From Isochrysis galbana (Eukaryota > Haptophyta > Isochrysidales > Isochrysidaceae): a stretch of DNA of 64,000 nucleotides. A model generated the notes under the pieces. It was not told the DNA's origin, searched no databases, and saw only the letters and a program-made list of their open reading frames with translations. The stretch spans positions 3,273,144 through 3,337,143 of the forward strand of contig CM030933.1 in assembly GCA_018136815.1 (NCBI GenBank), in the 5' to 3' direction. Shown here piece after piece: positions 1-13,770 of this stretch. The position numbers and the translations under genes were made by a program. The stretch's first letter is position 1, and each line of letters starts with the position of its first letter.

Positions 1-3000
1 GACTGGGTGTATGGCGCGAAACACGTGCTCGTGCTCGTCTCTGTGTCGGATGTCGGCCAAGACAATTGGGTGCTAGCGGCGCGTTCCTTCAACGTAGTCC
101 CAGCCGTGCAGTCGCTTTCTCTTGGGGGAGTGGTCGCCCGTCGAGTCATGGTCTACATGTTCAAGTCGCTAGCGCCCACAGCCGATGGTCGGCCACAATT
201 CGGTCTCCGGTCCATCATGATTGACGGCTGCTTCGAGGCGGCCACTGATACCACTGAGAGCATCGAGTTCAAGAGCAGCTCGACACCCGAGGTATACAAC
301 GTCGTTCCTGCTCGTGGCAGCACGGCAGGCGGTACCTCCATTCTCATCAATGGTACTGGCTTTAGCAATTCGACCGCGGCTCTGAATGTGACCATCGCCG
401 GCATCGTTTGCGAGGTTACGGCGGTCTCTGAGCATGCCGTAGAGTGTACGACGGGCTACTACGGGCGCACCGACGCCACGAATCCGGGTACCGGCCTAGT
501 ACAGATCACTGTCGAAGGCTTCGGCGTGGCGACTGCGGGCGCCGCCGCGAGATACACGTATATTGACCTGTGGTCGCGCAACACTACATGGGGCGGCGGC
601 CCGCTTCCCATCGAGGGGGATACCGTAGTGATTCCCGCGGGCCAGAGCGTCTTGCTCGACGTCTCGCCGCCGAAGTTGCACGTGCTAATAATCCAGGGCA
701 GCCTCGTCTTCGACCGCGCAGACCTCAACCTAGATGCGCATTACATCTTTGTGCAAGGCGGCTCGCTCACAGTTGGCACCGAGTCCGAGCCTTTCTTGAA
801 CAAAGCTGTGATCACGCTGCATGGCACCCCAACCTCCCCGGAACTGCCCATCTACGGAGCTAAGGTGCTCGGCTGTCGAGGTTGCACGCTCGACTTGCAC
901 GGCGCGCCTACACTGCGTTCTTGGACCACCTTGAATGCCTCGGCGCCTGCGAATACGAGCGAGCTTTGGCTGCGTGAGCCCGTGGACTGGGCCGTCGACT
1001 CGTACGTCGTGGTCACCTCGACAAGCTGGGTCAAAGAGGAGGCCGAGAAGGTGCTTGTCACGGCTGTGGACTCGGACGGCTACCGCCTGCAGCTCGCCCA
1101 GCCCCTAGATTTCGATCATTTGGGTGAGACGCGCTTCTTCGACGGGCGCCCCGTCGAACTGCGCGCGGAGGTGGGCTTGCTCACGCGCAACGTCAAGGTG
1201 CAAGGTTCGGGGGTAGATTCTGACGAGCCTGCATTGTACGGAGCCCACATCATGCTGCATTCCAGTGGGGATGAGTCGCTCGTCGGCCGTTTCGAGAACA
1301 TTGAAATGACGAGAGTGGGGCAGGCCTTCCGCCTTGGCCGCTATCCGCTCCACTTCCACATGATCGGCACTGTGCGCGAGTCGTATATCCGCCACGTGTC
1401 AATCCATCGGACTTTTAACCGGGCCATCACGGTGCACGGCGTCCACTACCTGCGCGTGCATCACAACGTCGCATACGACGTCATGGGGCACACCTATTTC
1501 CTCGAGGATGGAATTGAAACCAAGAACACCTTCATCGGCAATCTCGGCGTCCTCACGCGCGCGTCCAATGCACTTCTCAGCACGGACCAAACACCCGCGA
1601 CTTTTTGGATCACCAACGGTGACAACACGTGGAGCGGCAATGTGGCGGCCGGCTCCGATAACTACGGCTTTTGGTTCAAGCCTTCAATCATCCCCGACGG
1701 CGCATCCGAGGGCACGCCGGAGGCCCAGGGTGTGTGTCCCCAGGGCATGCCCCTCGGCCTCTTCACCGACAACGTCGCGCACTCCAACGGCCGGTACGGC
1801 CTACGCATCTACGACAACAACGACGGCTGGTACCCGCGCGAACGACCGTGTAGCCCCGTCGGGCCCTCGAACCAGTTCCTCCCGATGGTCTTCTCCCGCT
1901 TTTTGACCTATCGCAACATGATTAATGGCGCTCAGATCTCTCGCGTGGCTGCGCTCGTCTTCTCCGACTGGCAGGTCGTCGACAATGGATTACGTGGTTT
2001 TGAGATGCCCGGCGCGCAAGGTGGGATCTTCCGCTCCGCATGGGGCACCAACTACCTAGAAAATGTATTGCTTGTGGGCACGACTCCGGAGTCGGAGGGT
2101 AGGGGAGACCGAATGGGCATTGAGACTGCCGCATGGCACCGCCTCACAGTGCGCAACACCACCTTCGTGAACTATGCGGAATCAGGCGTCTACGCCGTAA
2201 CGGGCCTTGCCAAGCTGCATTTCACGCCCGAGGGTGGGGGCTGGGAGACCCGGTTCGAGGGCATTCGATGGGTCAATTCGCCTCGGCGCACCTTCTGGCG
2301 TCATCAGCACGAGGCCGTCTTCTACGACGTGGATGGCACCTTCTCCGACCTGGATCCGCCTGTGCGCGGGTCTTCCGTCGTCGCCTCGACCCCATTGCTT
2401 AGTGACGTAACCCACGCTCCTTTTCCGGAGTGCGTGCGTGATGACCGGTACTCAGGCGGTGGTGAGGGGTTGCCAGGGCTCGTGTGTCGCGGGCTGCGCT
2501 TCGTTCGTGTTGCACTTGGGGACGCGCTACCCGACAACGCTCTGAACTTCGTCGACGTGCTGGTCCGCTTCGCGGGTACGCGCACCCCGTTTGTGCGGGA
2601 AGACGACGCCGCGTACTTACAGGACAAGTGGAGGCCGCTAGATGACCTCTTCCTCATAAGCATGGATGCCACAGCGAGCCCGATGGTGGCGTCGCCCGTC
2701 GGCGCCCAAATCCTCGTCAGCGCCTCCGGCACTTGGGAGCAAGGTTTCCCCAGCGCCGGAGGCCGGGCGACCTTTGAGTTCACGAGCAGGCAGTGCTCCT
2801 ACATTGGTCAATCGCCGTGCCCCACCGTTGTCACCACCCGCACGGGTAACCTTAGTTCTGATGGAGCCATGCTCGAGTGGTCGGACGACTTCAAGCCGTG
2901 GGTCCGCTGCGAGTTGCGTCCTGACCTGTGCGTCGGACCCACGCGCTACACCGATGTGCCCACTATGCGAGTGCCCTTCAATACCAAGCGGCGTACGATT

Positions 3001-6000
3001 GTTCCAGGGTATGAATTCGTCGCGCCTGTCAATCGCCTCTACGAACTAGAGTGGGATCTCCCCGAGTGGGAGCGCGTTGACGTGGCCCACTATCGCCTAG
3101 GCGTCGGCGAGCTTCAGCCGGGTGAGTGGCTCGCAATCCGCTCTGCGCCCTCGGTGCAATTGCCGGAATCCCTCAGTCTGGACTTCGAATCCGCTCCAGC
3201 ATCCAATGTCGACCTAGGTCGACTTCCGCTCCCGGAGGAGGACGCTAGCATCGCGGAGAGGCTCGCGGCCTTTGCCGCCCCGCCGGCAACCGGCACCAAC
3301 GCGTCCGTGGGCCTTCGTCACCAGCTTGCCGTTAGCGTCGATGGTGATGCCAACGTTGTTGATCACGCCGGCGGCGGCGCGAACCTCGCCGCCGTCGATG
3401 GAGCCTTCGTATCGAGAACGCGAGGAGCGGTCGTCTTCAACGGCCCAGAAGGTGCATCTGGTAGCGCGATCCTCTCCGGGTTGGACTGGTTGGCTGGAGC
3501 TTCTGAACTCACGATCGAATTGTGGGTAAGCGCCGCGGGCCTGAGTACGGGGGGCTCCGGCGTCTTGTTCGAGGCGAATGACGGCACATACGCTCTTAGG
3601 ATCCGCCTCGATGGCTTTGCGCCTTCCGTGCATTTTTCCGACGGAGGTTCAAATAGCATGGTCGCGCATTCTCGACGCCTACGTGCTGGTGTGCGCCAGG
3701 TTGTTACTACGGTGTCTCACAGCAAGCTGACCCTTTTCGTTGATGGCGAACAAGTGGCGGTCACTTCGACTAATAAGCCTCTGCCCTCTGTGAGCACTGC
3801 AACGCTTTTCACGGGCGCACTTCGCGCGGAGCTTCATGCCCTCCACATTTTCAGCATCAACCTGCCGGCGGACGAGATTCACGACCGTTACCACGCCACG
3901 ACGCCCTACCTTCCGGCCGCTACTGGTGAATGGCATCGAGACAATGCGACGCGTACGGGCACCTTCCTTATCCGCGACCCAGCCATGTGCACCTACGATT
4001 GGTGGGATCCTTGCATTGAAGAAAAGGGCACCTACAGCGAGGTGGTCAACGCGCCCGACCTTCCGCCCCTGCAAATTGTCGATGGCCGCACAGTGTACAT
4101 GTGGTCGGACCCACGCGCGTGGAACGGCACCATGCCCGAGCCAGGCGATAGCGTGACAATAGATGCCGACAAGCATATCATCATCGACGTGAATCCGCCT
4201 GAGCTTGAGGGCATCACGGTCTATGGTGGGCTTGAGTGCCTCAACAACGGTACCGACGTGACGCTTCGCGCCGTGTGGATCTTCGTGCGCGGCCTTGCAA
4301 ATTTCACGTGCGGCTCGCCTGACAATCCGATCAATGGCACATTCACAGTGGCGCTTTCCGGCGACCGGTACACCACCGGAATCACGTTTTCAGACAGGAA
4401 CTACGGCGCGAAGCTCTTGCTTTCTATGGGTACCGTCAGCCTGCATGGACGTGTGCCATCCCCCACATGGACAAGGCTCAATGCAACGGCAGAGGCGGGT
4501 GCCACTGAAATCGTCCTCACCACGACCGTCGACTGGCTGCCGGGCGACGAGATCGTGATCGCCTCTACGTCGTACGAGAGCGCAGAGGCCGAACAGGCCG
4601 TCGTTTCCGATGTATTCATTGTGAACGGTGCCAACGGGGTCAACGTTAGCATCTTGCGCCTAATGGAGCCTCTCGCACACCGCCACCTAGGCGTTGAAGA
4701 GGAGCACGGTGGGCGACGTATTGAGATGCGAGCCGAGGTGGGCGTGCTCACCCGCGACATCCGCTTCTACGGCACTGATTCCGACGAAGCGCCGCAGTAC
4801 CGCTCGCTATACGATGGAGAGACGGGCGCTCGAATAATCTCCACCAAGTACCGCTCGTTCAGTGTCATGGGCTACGTCGAGGATATCGGTGTACTCCAGA
4901 TGGCGGGCGTGTCCTTGTGGCGAGGCGGCGTCGGCGGCTATGACGACCGGCCCTCCATTGGGATTTTTGACGTCGGCATGGACGGGGAGAGGTCCTTCCT
5001 CGAGGGTTGCGTGGTCAGCGTCAGCTACAACGTCGGCGTCCAAATCCGCCAAACTGGGGGAGTGACATTCAGCGACAATATCCTTTATTCCACTCTCGGC
5101 TCCAATGTCAAGGCCGAGTCAACCGGCAACATCTACCTTCGCAATCTTGGCCTAAGCGCTGTGACCCGGCTAACTTACCGTGGACGCGACAGCCGTTCGA
5201 CCGCTGACAAGCCGCACTGGACCGACTACGTGGCCAACTTTGACATGCGCCCTGGGTCGCCTGGTAGGAGGCTCCTCATCAACTGGTGTGGATGCGCCGA
5301 GGACCCGCGGACCGCAGACGAAGCTGCTTGCGTCTGCCAGGCCTCTTCAACGGAGGGCAACATCATGATCGGCAACGCAGCCGCTGGCTCCGAACGGATC
5401 GGCTTCAAGTTTTCCGTCCCACCGTCTAGATGCAAGGACCCGTCGTGGGTATTCGAGGACAACGTAGCGCACTCGCACTCGTCGCTCGGCTTCGGCGCGC
5501 ACTTCTCGCCCTGGGCCGACTGCGTAGAGGTGGTGCGCCTCACGGTCTACCGAGTGTGGACAATGGCCGTCTTCGGATCCGTCGAGTACGACTCGATGAC
5601 GTTCGTTGATCTTCGCGTCGCCGACTCCAAGACGGGCATTTATTGGCAAACAGGTGGCCCCAGCCCTACTAAGCATATGCTCGCATCGCCGGCCAAACGC
5701 ACCGTTGTACGGAGTGGCCTGTTCCTTGGCCGCAGCCTTTCGAACGCAGAATGCAGCGACGAGTGTCTCGCCTCGGGCGCGGGCGTAGAGAGATGCATCG
5801 GCCGGCCAGCCAAGGTTGATCGGTGGGCATGGGCACCAACTCGCGATCAAAATGCCTTATTCCACTTCACCCAAGGCGCCGGCATCGCTGGCAAGGTCCC
5901 ACACAAGAAGCCGTGGCATGCGGGGGGCGATGCCTATCCTAGCCTCTCGGCCAACTTCCGTGTCATTGACACAACATTTGCTCGGTTCGGCGAGTCGCAA

Positions 6001-9000
6001 TGCGGCGTCGCATCTCACATCGTCGAGTCATCGCCGGTCATTGCTGAGGTGCAGGCGCCTATGTTCTTCGCGGGCCTCGATCTTATCGAAGTTAACCGCT
6101 CAACCCTCATCAAATTCCACCACCCGTTGCGTCGCTGGATTTCTATCGACGACTGCGTCACGATGGACTGCGACGGCCCGAAATTCAATTTACTACATGA
6201 CTTAGATGGCTCGCTCACGGGAGGCGGTGCCAACTCGTCGATCATCGCCGAAGCTGAGTTCGTGAACGAATTTCGCAGCGACGGCGTAACACCGACCGGA
6301 TACGGTATCCCAGCGAAAGTCCTCTACGATTCCAACCCCTTTGGTCGGCGCCAGCTTGACGTTGAGCAAAACCTTGACGCGCAGCGACGCTTGCAATCTG
6401 CAAGTACGGCGCGGACCGAGGCAGAAATCGCGTATAGTGGCTACGGCGTCTACCGCGAGGGTTGCACACACCAGCCCCTATGGAACGCCTACGAGTGCCG
6501 CACTGAGGAGACCGCGAACGCTACGGGTGGCACCCTCATCCCAGCAAGACTTGTCATCGAATCGTTGGACAAGGATACTGAAGACCGATCGCTAGTGCCG
6601 GTGTCGCTCATCAGCGGCGGCTATGTGACGCTAATGAACGGGGGTATGGATCACGGTTGGTGCTTTGGTTACACGTGCCTGCGGCGCCTGAGTACGTTCC
6701 ACACCACCGTCATGCTCAATCGTCAGTATGATTTGACCTTCTCGGGGACAAACCCACAGTCTCTCAGGCTAATGATGCCACAAGCACCGGCGGACGCGCG
6801 GGTACTCGTCGCACTATGGTACAGTTCACCAAATAAGCTGGAGGTTTACCAGAACGGAAATTACGTCCCTGATCTCAATCCGTCTTCCTATGGCGACAAC
6901 CTCAATATGCCGACGCTTCAGAGCCCATGCGGCAGCAACGCCTACGTCGCCTCGCACCAAAAGCTTTACCTGCTACTTTGCGGCGACCAGATGAGTGGCA
7001 CAGGCGGGCTCACGGTCCGGACAGTCCCGATCATAGTGCTCTCCATCGGCGTTGAGGTCAGTGTCGAGGACTTCTTTGACCCCGACACCTTGGTGAGGAA
7101 CATTTGCTCTTTGCTCCAAGTGTCGCCAGACCGTATCAAGATCGTCTCAATTGTTGCCGGAAGCGCCGAACTCACTTTGCAGCTTGAAGGCGAGGACCCG
7201 TGCGAATCGCTCAATTGTGGCGACCACGGCAGTTGCGATGCGGAGCAAGGAGAGTGCACGTGCGACGCGGGATGGACAACGCCAGCAAGCGGCACCTGCG
7301 AGGACTGCGCATGCACGCAGATGGTTTGCCACGAGTCCTGCGTCACTTGTTCCCTTCCTGGCGACGTAACTAGTGAGTGTCTAACTTGCCCCGTTGATCG
7401 ACCTCTGCGCAATAAGGGCCTGTGTGTTTCTGCCTGCGATGGCGGACTGTACGCCGATGATTCGGGCATGTGTCAACCCTGCCATGTGAGTTGCGCTCAG
7501 TGCTCTGGCCCCGAGGCGAATGAGTGCACCCGGTGCACATCGTTCCAAAACTTGCTCGATGGCACTTGCCTAAGAATCGGCGAGCAATGTCCGGTCGGGT
7601 ACTATGCCGATGCTGAGCGCGTCTGTCAGAAATGCGACTCCTCGTGCGCAGCATGCGATGGCAAGGGCAGTGCCTCGTGCACCGCATGCGCAGAGGACGC
7701 GTGCGCCTATCAAGGAGCATGTCCATCGACACGTAGGCCGTTCTTGCTTGGCGGTGTTTGCTTGTCCTCTCCGCCGGTCGGTTATTACGCCAGCGGCCTC
7801 GATGTATTCCCCTGCGACGCCGCTTGCAAGAGCTGCCGTGGGCCGAGCAGCGTTTTGGACGCAAAGAACTGCCTAGAGTGTGCGCAGAATGCCGAGCCCG
7901 GCGTAATTTGTGGCATTGATCCGAGCCGCTGCATGCCGGGTTGCAAGCTCATATGCGATGCCGGCAGCTTTCTCTCGGGGGACGGTGTCACGTGTGAGCC
8001 TTGCCACAACTCGTGCAAGAGCTGTAGCGGAGCAAGTGCATCTGATTGCCTTTCTTGCAAGTCGACTGAGTTTGGTCTGCCTGCGCTAAGTGCCGGCTCT
8101 TGCCTCGCCGAGTGCCCCGAGGGTGAGTACCTCGCGCCCAATCAGGCGTGTGCAACGTGCGACCACACGTGCAGCACCTGCAACGGTGGTGCGGCCACAG
8201 ATTGCGTGGCTTGCGCCGCTGCCACTCCATTCTCACACGAGGGCATATGTGTCGCGGCATGCCCAGCGGGCACTGCAGCTGACGCCTCCGACACGTGCCT
8301 GCCGTGCGCGTCCGAGTGCTCCACGTGCAGCTCGCCATCCGCATCCACATCGTGCACCTCCTGTGCGGCGGATGGCCTTACGCCCTGGCTTGGGGTGGAC
8401 GGCCGTTGCCTCAGCACTTGTCAGCCTGGCTCATTCGGCATTACTTCTGAAATTACGAGCGAGCGGCGATGCCTTGCTTGCGACGCATCTTGCTTGCGCT
8501 GTGGCGGCGATGGCCCCGCGGGTTGCACAGCATGCCGGAGCTCCGAAGTGCTTGTCGATGGGCGTTGTGCTGCCACCACCAAGAATATTTCCAACTCCGC
8601 CGAAGCGTACGATGACCTTTTGATGACAGCTAGCAAATTTAGCAGCCTCGCTTCCATCGGTGGCCTCGATATGGGCTACAGTCTCACTAAGGTCGGTCTG
8701 CAGATGCCGCCGCCGATCCCCACCGCGAAGAGTACCGTGCTCGCCGGTCGAGGCGCGCAGAGCACAATTCAAGTTATCACGCTCACAGGCGAGGCGAATT
8801 GGGGTGGGTCGTACACGCTCACTTTCAATGGCGAGACTACTGAGAAGCCCATCGATCTGCAAGACGACGCTGATGTGGTGCAGCTTTTATTGCAGTCGCT
8901 GCTGACCGTTGGCAGCACGGATGTACAGGTGAACGCCACGGCCCACGATGACTTCACTCATTCCATCGAGATCGAGGTCACGTTCACTTCGGCAGGCACG

Positions 9001-11979
9001 CCACTGAACAAGGGCGAATTGCCTTTAATCGGCGTAAACACGTCGCAAATTGCTGGGTTTACGAGCCTAACGGTCGTCACGAGCGTCGTCGGACTTCCGG
9101 AGGCGAATTACACCTACGAAGAGCAGACGTTGCACGTGCATGCTGTCGCACTCGCATACGCTGCGAACGGCAGCATGGCGGGCGGCGCTATGCTATGCTT
9201 CCAAGGCGCTTGCACTGCGCCGCTCGCGCCCACCGTTAGCGCTGCCGCCTGTTTCGCAGCCCTTACCGAGCTCGACACCGTTGGGGAGGTGGAGGTGTTC
9301 GAGTCTAGCGTGAGCAGCACAGGTCGCAGTCTTATCGTTCGCTTCTATCCCGACGGCAACCCGCCTCATTTTGGACCGCAAGAGCTTATCAGTCTCAACA
9401 CCTCTCAAGTCTTCGTCCAGGGAGCGGTGCCGGAAATTGAGGACCTCTGGTCCATCGAGCGCACCATCATCGGCAAGTCTCCTTACGATGACGACCAAGA
9501 GGAGCCGGCTCCGGACACCAATGTTAGTGCCCCAGCCGACCTGCCGTTCGCGCAAGTGGTGCACGTTTGTGGTAATGGGATTCGCACCACGGCCGAGCAG
9601 TGCGATGATAATTCGACGCTCGGAGGCGACGGTTGCGATCCGTTCTGCAACATCGAGCGAGGGTGGACGTGCCGGAGCGCCAGCCTCATTGACGGCGTGG
9701 GCGGCCGGGACGAATGCACACCGGTTTGTGGCGATGGCCTCCGCATCACTGGCAGGCTCATGCGCGAGTTGTGCGACGATAATAACACGATTGCCGGTGA
9801 CGGCTGCAGCCCCTCTTGCGAGGTCGAGCCCGGCTTCTTCTGTTCTGGCGGATCCTCCAAGACCAAAGACGTGTGCCGCACTGTATGTGGCGATGGCCTG
9901 CGCGTCGGCGACGAGGTGTGTGACGATGGCGACTCCGCGTCGTCAGCCTGCGTCGCTTGTTCGACCATCGCTGACGGCTGGACGTGTTCGGGTGGCTCCG
10001 CAAGTGCCCCGGACACGTGCGAGCCGTGCCACGAAAGCTGCGCCACGTGCTCGGGGCCTGGTAGCAACGAGTGCATCTCTTGCACGCCGGCTTTTCCCTT
10101 TTCCGATGGCACCAAGTGTGTGGCTTCCTGCACAGCGGTGGGCAAATATGCAACGGAGAGCTCTGTGAACGGCGTGCTCATCCACGCTTGTGCGCCATGT
10201 GACGCCAGCTGCGGCACTTGCAGTGGCCCCGGGGATAGCGCTTGCCTGACATGCGACGCTCTTTCTACCCGGCCCTTCCATCGTGAATCCACATGTTTGG
10301 AGAACTGCCCCTCTGGCACATTTGTGGAGCTAGACGCGGCGACGGGCCTGCTCTCCTGTGTGCCATGTCACAGCTCGTGTCACACCTGCGTGGCTGGCCA
10401 ATCCACCGCGTGTGCGTCGTGCCCTATGACCGAGACACCGTACGCCGATGGCGGCGCGTGCGTGGCCGTGTGCCCGGACGGCACCTTCGCCAACGAAAAC
10501 CGCACCTGCACCTCGTGTAATGACGCGTGTAACACGTGTAATGGCCCACTATCAACCCATTGCACGAGCTGCAAGGAGGGCGGTAGCCTATCGGGTGGCG
10601 CGTGCGGTTACTCTTGTGATTTGGGCATGTACCTGGACTCAAACGGGGCTTGCATTGCCTGTGACTCGACCTGCAAAACGTGCGCCCTTGCTGATGGAGG
10701 GGCGCAGGTACGCTGCTCCAGCTGTGACCTCACCAACCCCGATGCTTTCTTCCTCCACGATGGGGGGTGCGTTGCCGCCTGCCCCGAAGGCACGTATGTG
10801 GACAATCGCATGCATTGCTTGCCATGCGACGCTTCGTGCGGCACGTGTAATGGTGGCACCTCGAGCGACTGCCTTAGCTGCAACCCGACCGCCGCCGCAA
10901 AGTTCGCCGATGGCACGAAATGCTTGACCTCGTGCCCTTCAAGCATGTTCGCCAACGCCAACCTCGACTGCCAGGCGTGCTCCACGGCCTGCCGCACGTG
11001 CGACGGCAGCTCTTCCACTGATTGCACTAGCTGTCCGTCTATCGCACCATACAATTACGAGGGCGAGTGCCGCGCAGCCTGTCCGTCGGGGCACTACGCC
11101 ACTGGAAGCGACACCTGCGACGCATGTGATGCCTCGTGCGCAGAATGCTCCGGTCCCGGGACATCGCAGTGCACGAAGTGCCCAGCACACCTGCCGCACT
11201 TCCACGACGGCAGCTGCAAATGCGACAGCGGCTACACTGCAAGCGCCAATTCGTGCACGGATATTGATGAGTGCGCCCTCGGAACACACAACTGCTATGA
11301 AGCAACCCTTTGCGTCAATACCCTCGGCTCCTTTTCCTGCACATGTCCGGCCGGCTACGATGATGTTGCCGGTGACGGCACCGACTGCGTCGACATCAAT
11401 GAATGCGCGGCAAGCGAGCTGAACGATTGCGATCCTAGGGCAATTTGCAAGAATACCGACGGCTCGTACGAATGCGCGTGCTCCGCGGCAGGCTTCGAGG
11501 GCAACGGCTATGTGTGTTGGGACGTGGACGAGTGCCTCGTTGGCACGCACCAGTGCGCCCCCGAGGGGGCGCAATGCGTCAATACGATCGGTACTTACAG
11601 GTGCTTTTGCCGCTCAGGATGGAGGGGCGACGGTGCAACCTGCACCAACATTGATGAGTGCGCGGAAGGCATTGACACGTGCGATCGCTCGCGTGCAACG
11701 TGCATAGATCTGCCCGGATCGTTCTCTTGTTCGTGCAACGACGGGTTTGGAGGGGACGGCGTCGTCTGCCATGCTCCGCCGCCACTGCCTCCTCCTCTCT
11801 TACCCCCCGAGTCACCTCCGTCACCGCCTTCGCCGCCCTCGCTGCCGCCAAGCCCGCCAGCGCCGCCGCCGCCGCCAAGCCTTCCGCCCCCACCGAGCAA
11901 GCCGCCGCTGCCAAGCCCGCCGCTTGAGCCGCCCGCCTCTCCGCCACCGCCGCCGAGCAAACCTCCATCTCCCCCACCT

Positions 11980-12014
<35 letters not shown>

Positions 12015-13671
12015 CTCACCGCCGCCGCCCTCGCCGCCGCCGCCGCCGCCTCCACCCTCGCCGCCCTCGCCGCCTTCGGCACCGCCGCCGCCCTCGCCGC
12101 CCACGCCGCCACCTTCGTCTCCGTCCCCGCCATCACCACCACCATCACCACCATCACCACCCTCTCCGCCACCGCCGTCTACTCCACCACCGAGCCCCAG
12201 ACCGCTGCCACCGCCGCCCTCGATTCCCGACGGCGCCGCAGTGGTGTACGACGTGACCTTCGACGTGACCGTCGCAAGCACGGTTGACGACTTCAATCAG
12301 ACGGCTTACAAAGAAAGCCTCTCCGAGCTCATCAGCGTGCCCATCGAGCACATCGAGATTACCATCATCGCGGCTAGTGTGCGCGTTGTCGCGACCATTC
12401 GTGTGATAGGCGATGAGGTGCGTGACGCGCTGACGATAGCCACAGAGGTGGCCTCGGTGCTCTCTTCTCTAGACGTCAGCGGCGCCTCGACGAGCTTGGG
12501 AATGTTGGTGCAGGCGATTGGAGGTACTGCAATCGCCGAGGTCATCTTGCCCGCGCCAACGCCTCCCCCCGTGACTCCACTTGGTGCTCCAAGCGCCGGG
12601 CAGGCGAGCACGCCGGCGACCAACGTCGGCCTTGTCGTAGGGCTTTCGGTGGTGGCGTTTTTATTCACCTTGATCGTTTTGGCCCTCGTTGTGTGCTGTC
12701 GCAAACGCTCGGATAAGGTCCGCTTCAAGGTGTTCTTGCGGCGAAGCGAAGTTGCGGCGCCTGTGGGCGCAATACGCAAGGCGAGCAGCCCGGTGCCCAA
12801 GTCGGAAACCCCCGCACGCCAGCTAGGCCAAGAAGGGAAGGGGGCGGATGTTGGGGTCGCCGATGATGTCGCCGTCTCCAGTGCCACGCCACATGTAACA
12901 TGTGTTGACAATGCGAGCCGCTCGTCGACGGCGCAAGGCACTCCAACGATGTCGTCCCCGACGGTTGGGTTGGCCGACGCGAATGCGGCCGTCAGCGTGC
13001 GAAGCACTGCGGCGCTGTCGAAGACTCCTAGCCGTGATGCGGCTATCCCACCGGTTGCACTAGTCGTGTCGCCAACGCCGCCGCCACCTCTACCTTCGAT
13101 AGACCACCCTTCCGCATCTGCTCCCGAGGACGAAGTCCGCCCCTTCCAGGAGGAGTCGCGGGTGCGTGAAAGTGTCAAATCCTTGCTTGAGCCCGTGCAC
13201 GCAGGAGCTCTCTCTTCTTCCCCTTCGAAGCCGAAGCTCCCGAAGTTGATGCGCCCTCCCAGCTCTCAGCTCTTGGAGGAAAGCAAAGTTGGCGTGCCCA
13301 CTCGTGGATCACTAGATGCTGTGCCACTAGGTAACATAACCGTGCCCAAAGCCGACAATGACAACGCCTCGTCGCCCAGCTCGCCCGAAGAAAAAGAGAG
13401 GGTCCCCGCTGGGGATTCCACCCGCAGATCGTCGGAGTCCCGGCGCTCGAGCCGACACAGCCGCTCCGGCAGCCGGCCCGTCACTCCTCTCGCACTGCGT
13501 GGCATCTACAATGATCACGCCTCGCGCGTTAGCCCAGTACCGGGAGCATCACCCAACGATGATTCGTCTGATTCTGCGTCTTCAGCCGGCAACTCAACCA
13601 AGACCAAACGTTTCTCCTTCAGCGCTCGGCCCAAGATTCGACCGGCCCCCACGCTTCCGACTAAGAAGTGA
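1..13671 (+). CDS. Giant PKHD1L1/fibrocystin-like G8/beta-helix membrane protein with algal Pro-rich domain (5' partial)
   Basis: The frame is open from base 1 to the TGA at 13669-13671 (4556 residues), so the true start lies outside the window. Seen in order: IPT/TIG fold (res ~96-188), G8 domain (~191-310, WSRNTTWGGG...), beta-helix region with many aromatic/Asn turns (~400-740), LamG-like domain (~1100-1255), second G8 (~1367-1490) and second beta-helix, an EGF plus furin-like Cys-rich repeats (~2400-2857), three CGNG/CGDG...GDGC Cys-rich repeats of the DUF4215 type (~3187-3343), more furin-like repeats (~3341-3742), four calcium-binding EGFs with DIDEC/DINEC/DVDEC starts (~3754-3923), a Ser-Pro block (~3924-4076), a TM helix (~4206-4233) followed by CCRKR, and a ~320-residue Ser-rich tail. 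Tandem IPT-G8-beta-helix is the signature of PKHD1L1/CEMIP2 relatives. A role in adhesion or surface coat is inferred. No intron is visible in 13.7 kb. Confidence 0.93.
11771..12228 (+). repeat. Ser-Pro-rich (pherophorin-like) coding repeat
   Basis: CCG/TCG-type codons encode about 150 residues of SPPPPP/PPSPPS runs between the last EGF and the membrane-proximal domain. Such blocks are typical of algal hydroxyproline-rich wall glycoproteins and probably form a rigid, O-glycosylated stalk. Short-codon runs here (for example 11990-12060) are also replication-slippage prone. Confidence 0.9.
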
Positions 13672-13770
13672 TGCCCCAGCATACAAGGGCCTTTGGGCGG
13701 CTCCCATGGCCAGCGAGGGCCGAGCGTGGGAGAGGCAAGGGGGCCGGGGGCCAGGGGCTGAGCCCTAGCC
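13672..13770. repeat. 3' flank with GC-rich dispersed-repeat similarity
   Basis: The reverse complement of about 13690-13765 resembles the GC-rich repeat at 45400-45460 and 47690-47750 (shared GGCTCAGCCCCTGGCCCC and CTCGCTGGCC words). It lies at the 3' side of the minus-strand LINE ORF2 fragment and immediately after the receptor stop codon, so the receptor 3' UTR may run into repeat DNA. The boundary is uncertain. Confidence 0.4.

Noticed and set aside
11579-12296. Gly-rich and Ala-rich antisense ORFs opposite the Pro-rich block
   Set aside because: Composition shadows of the CCG-rich coding repeat.
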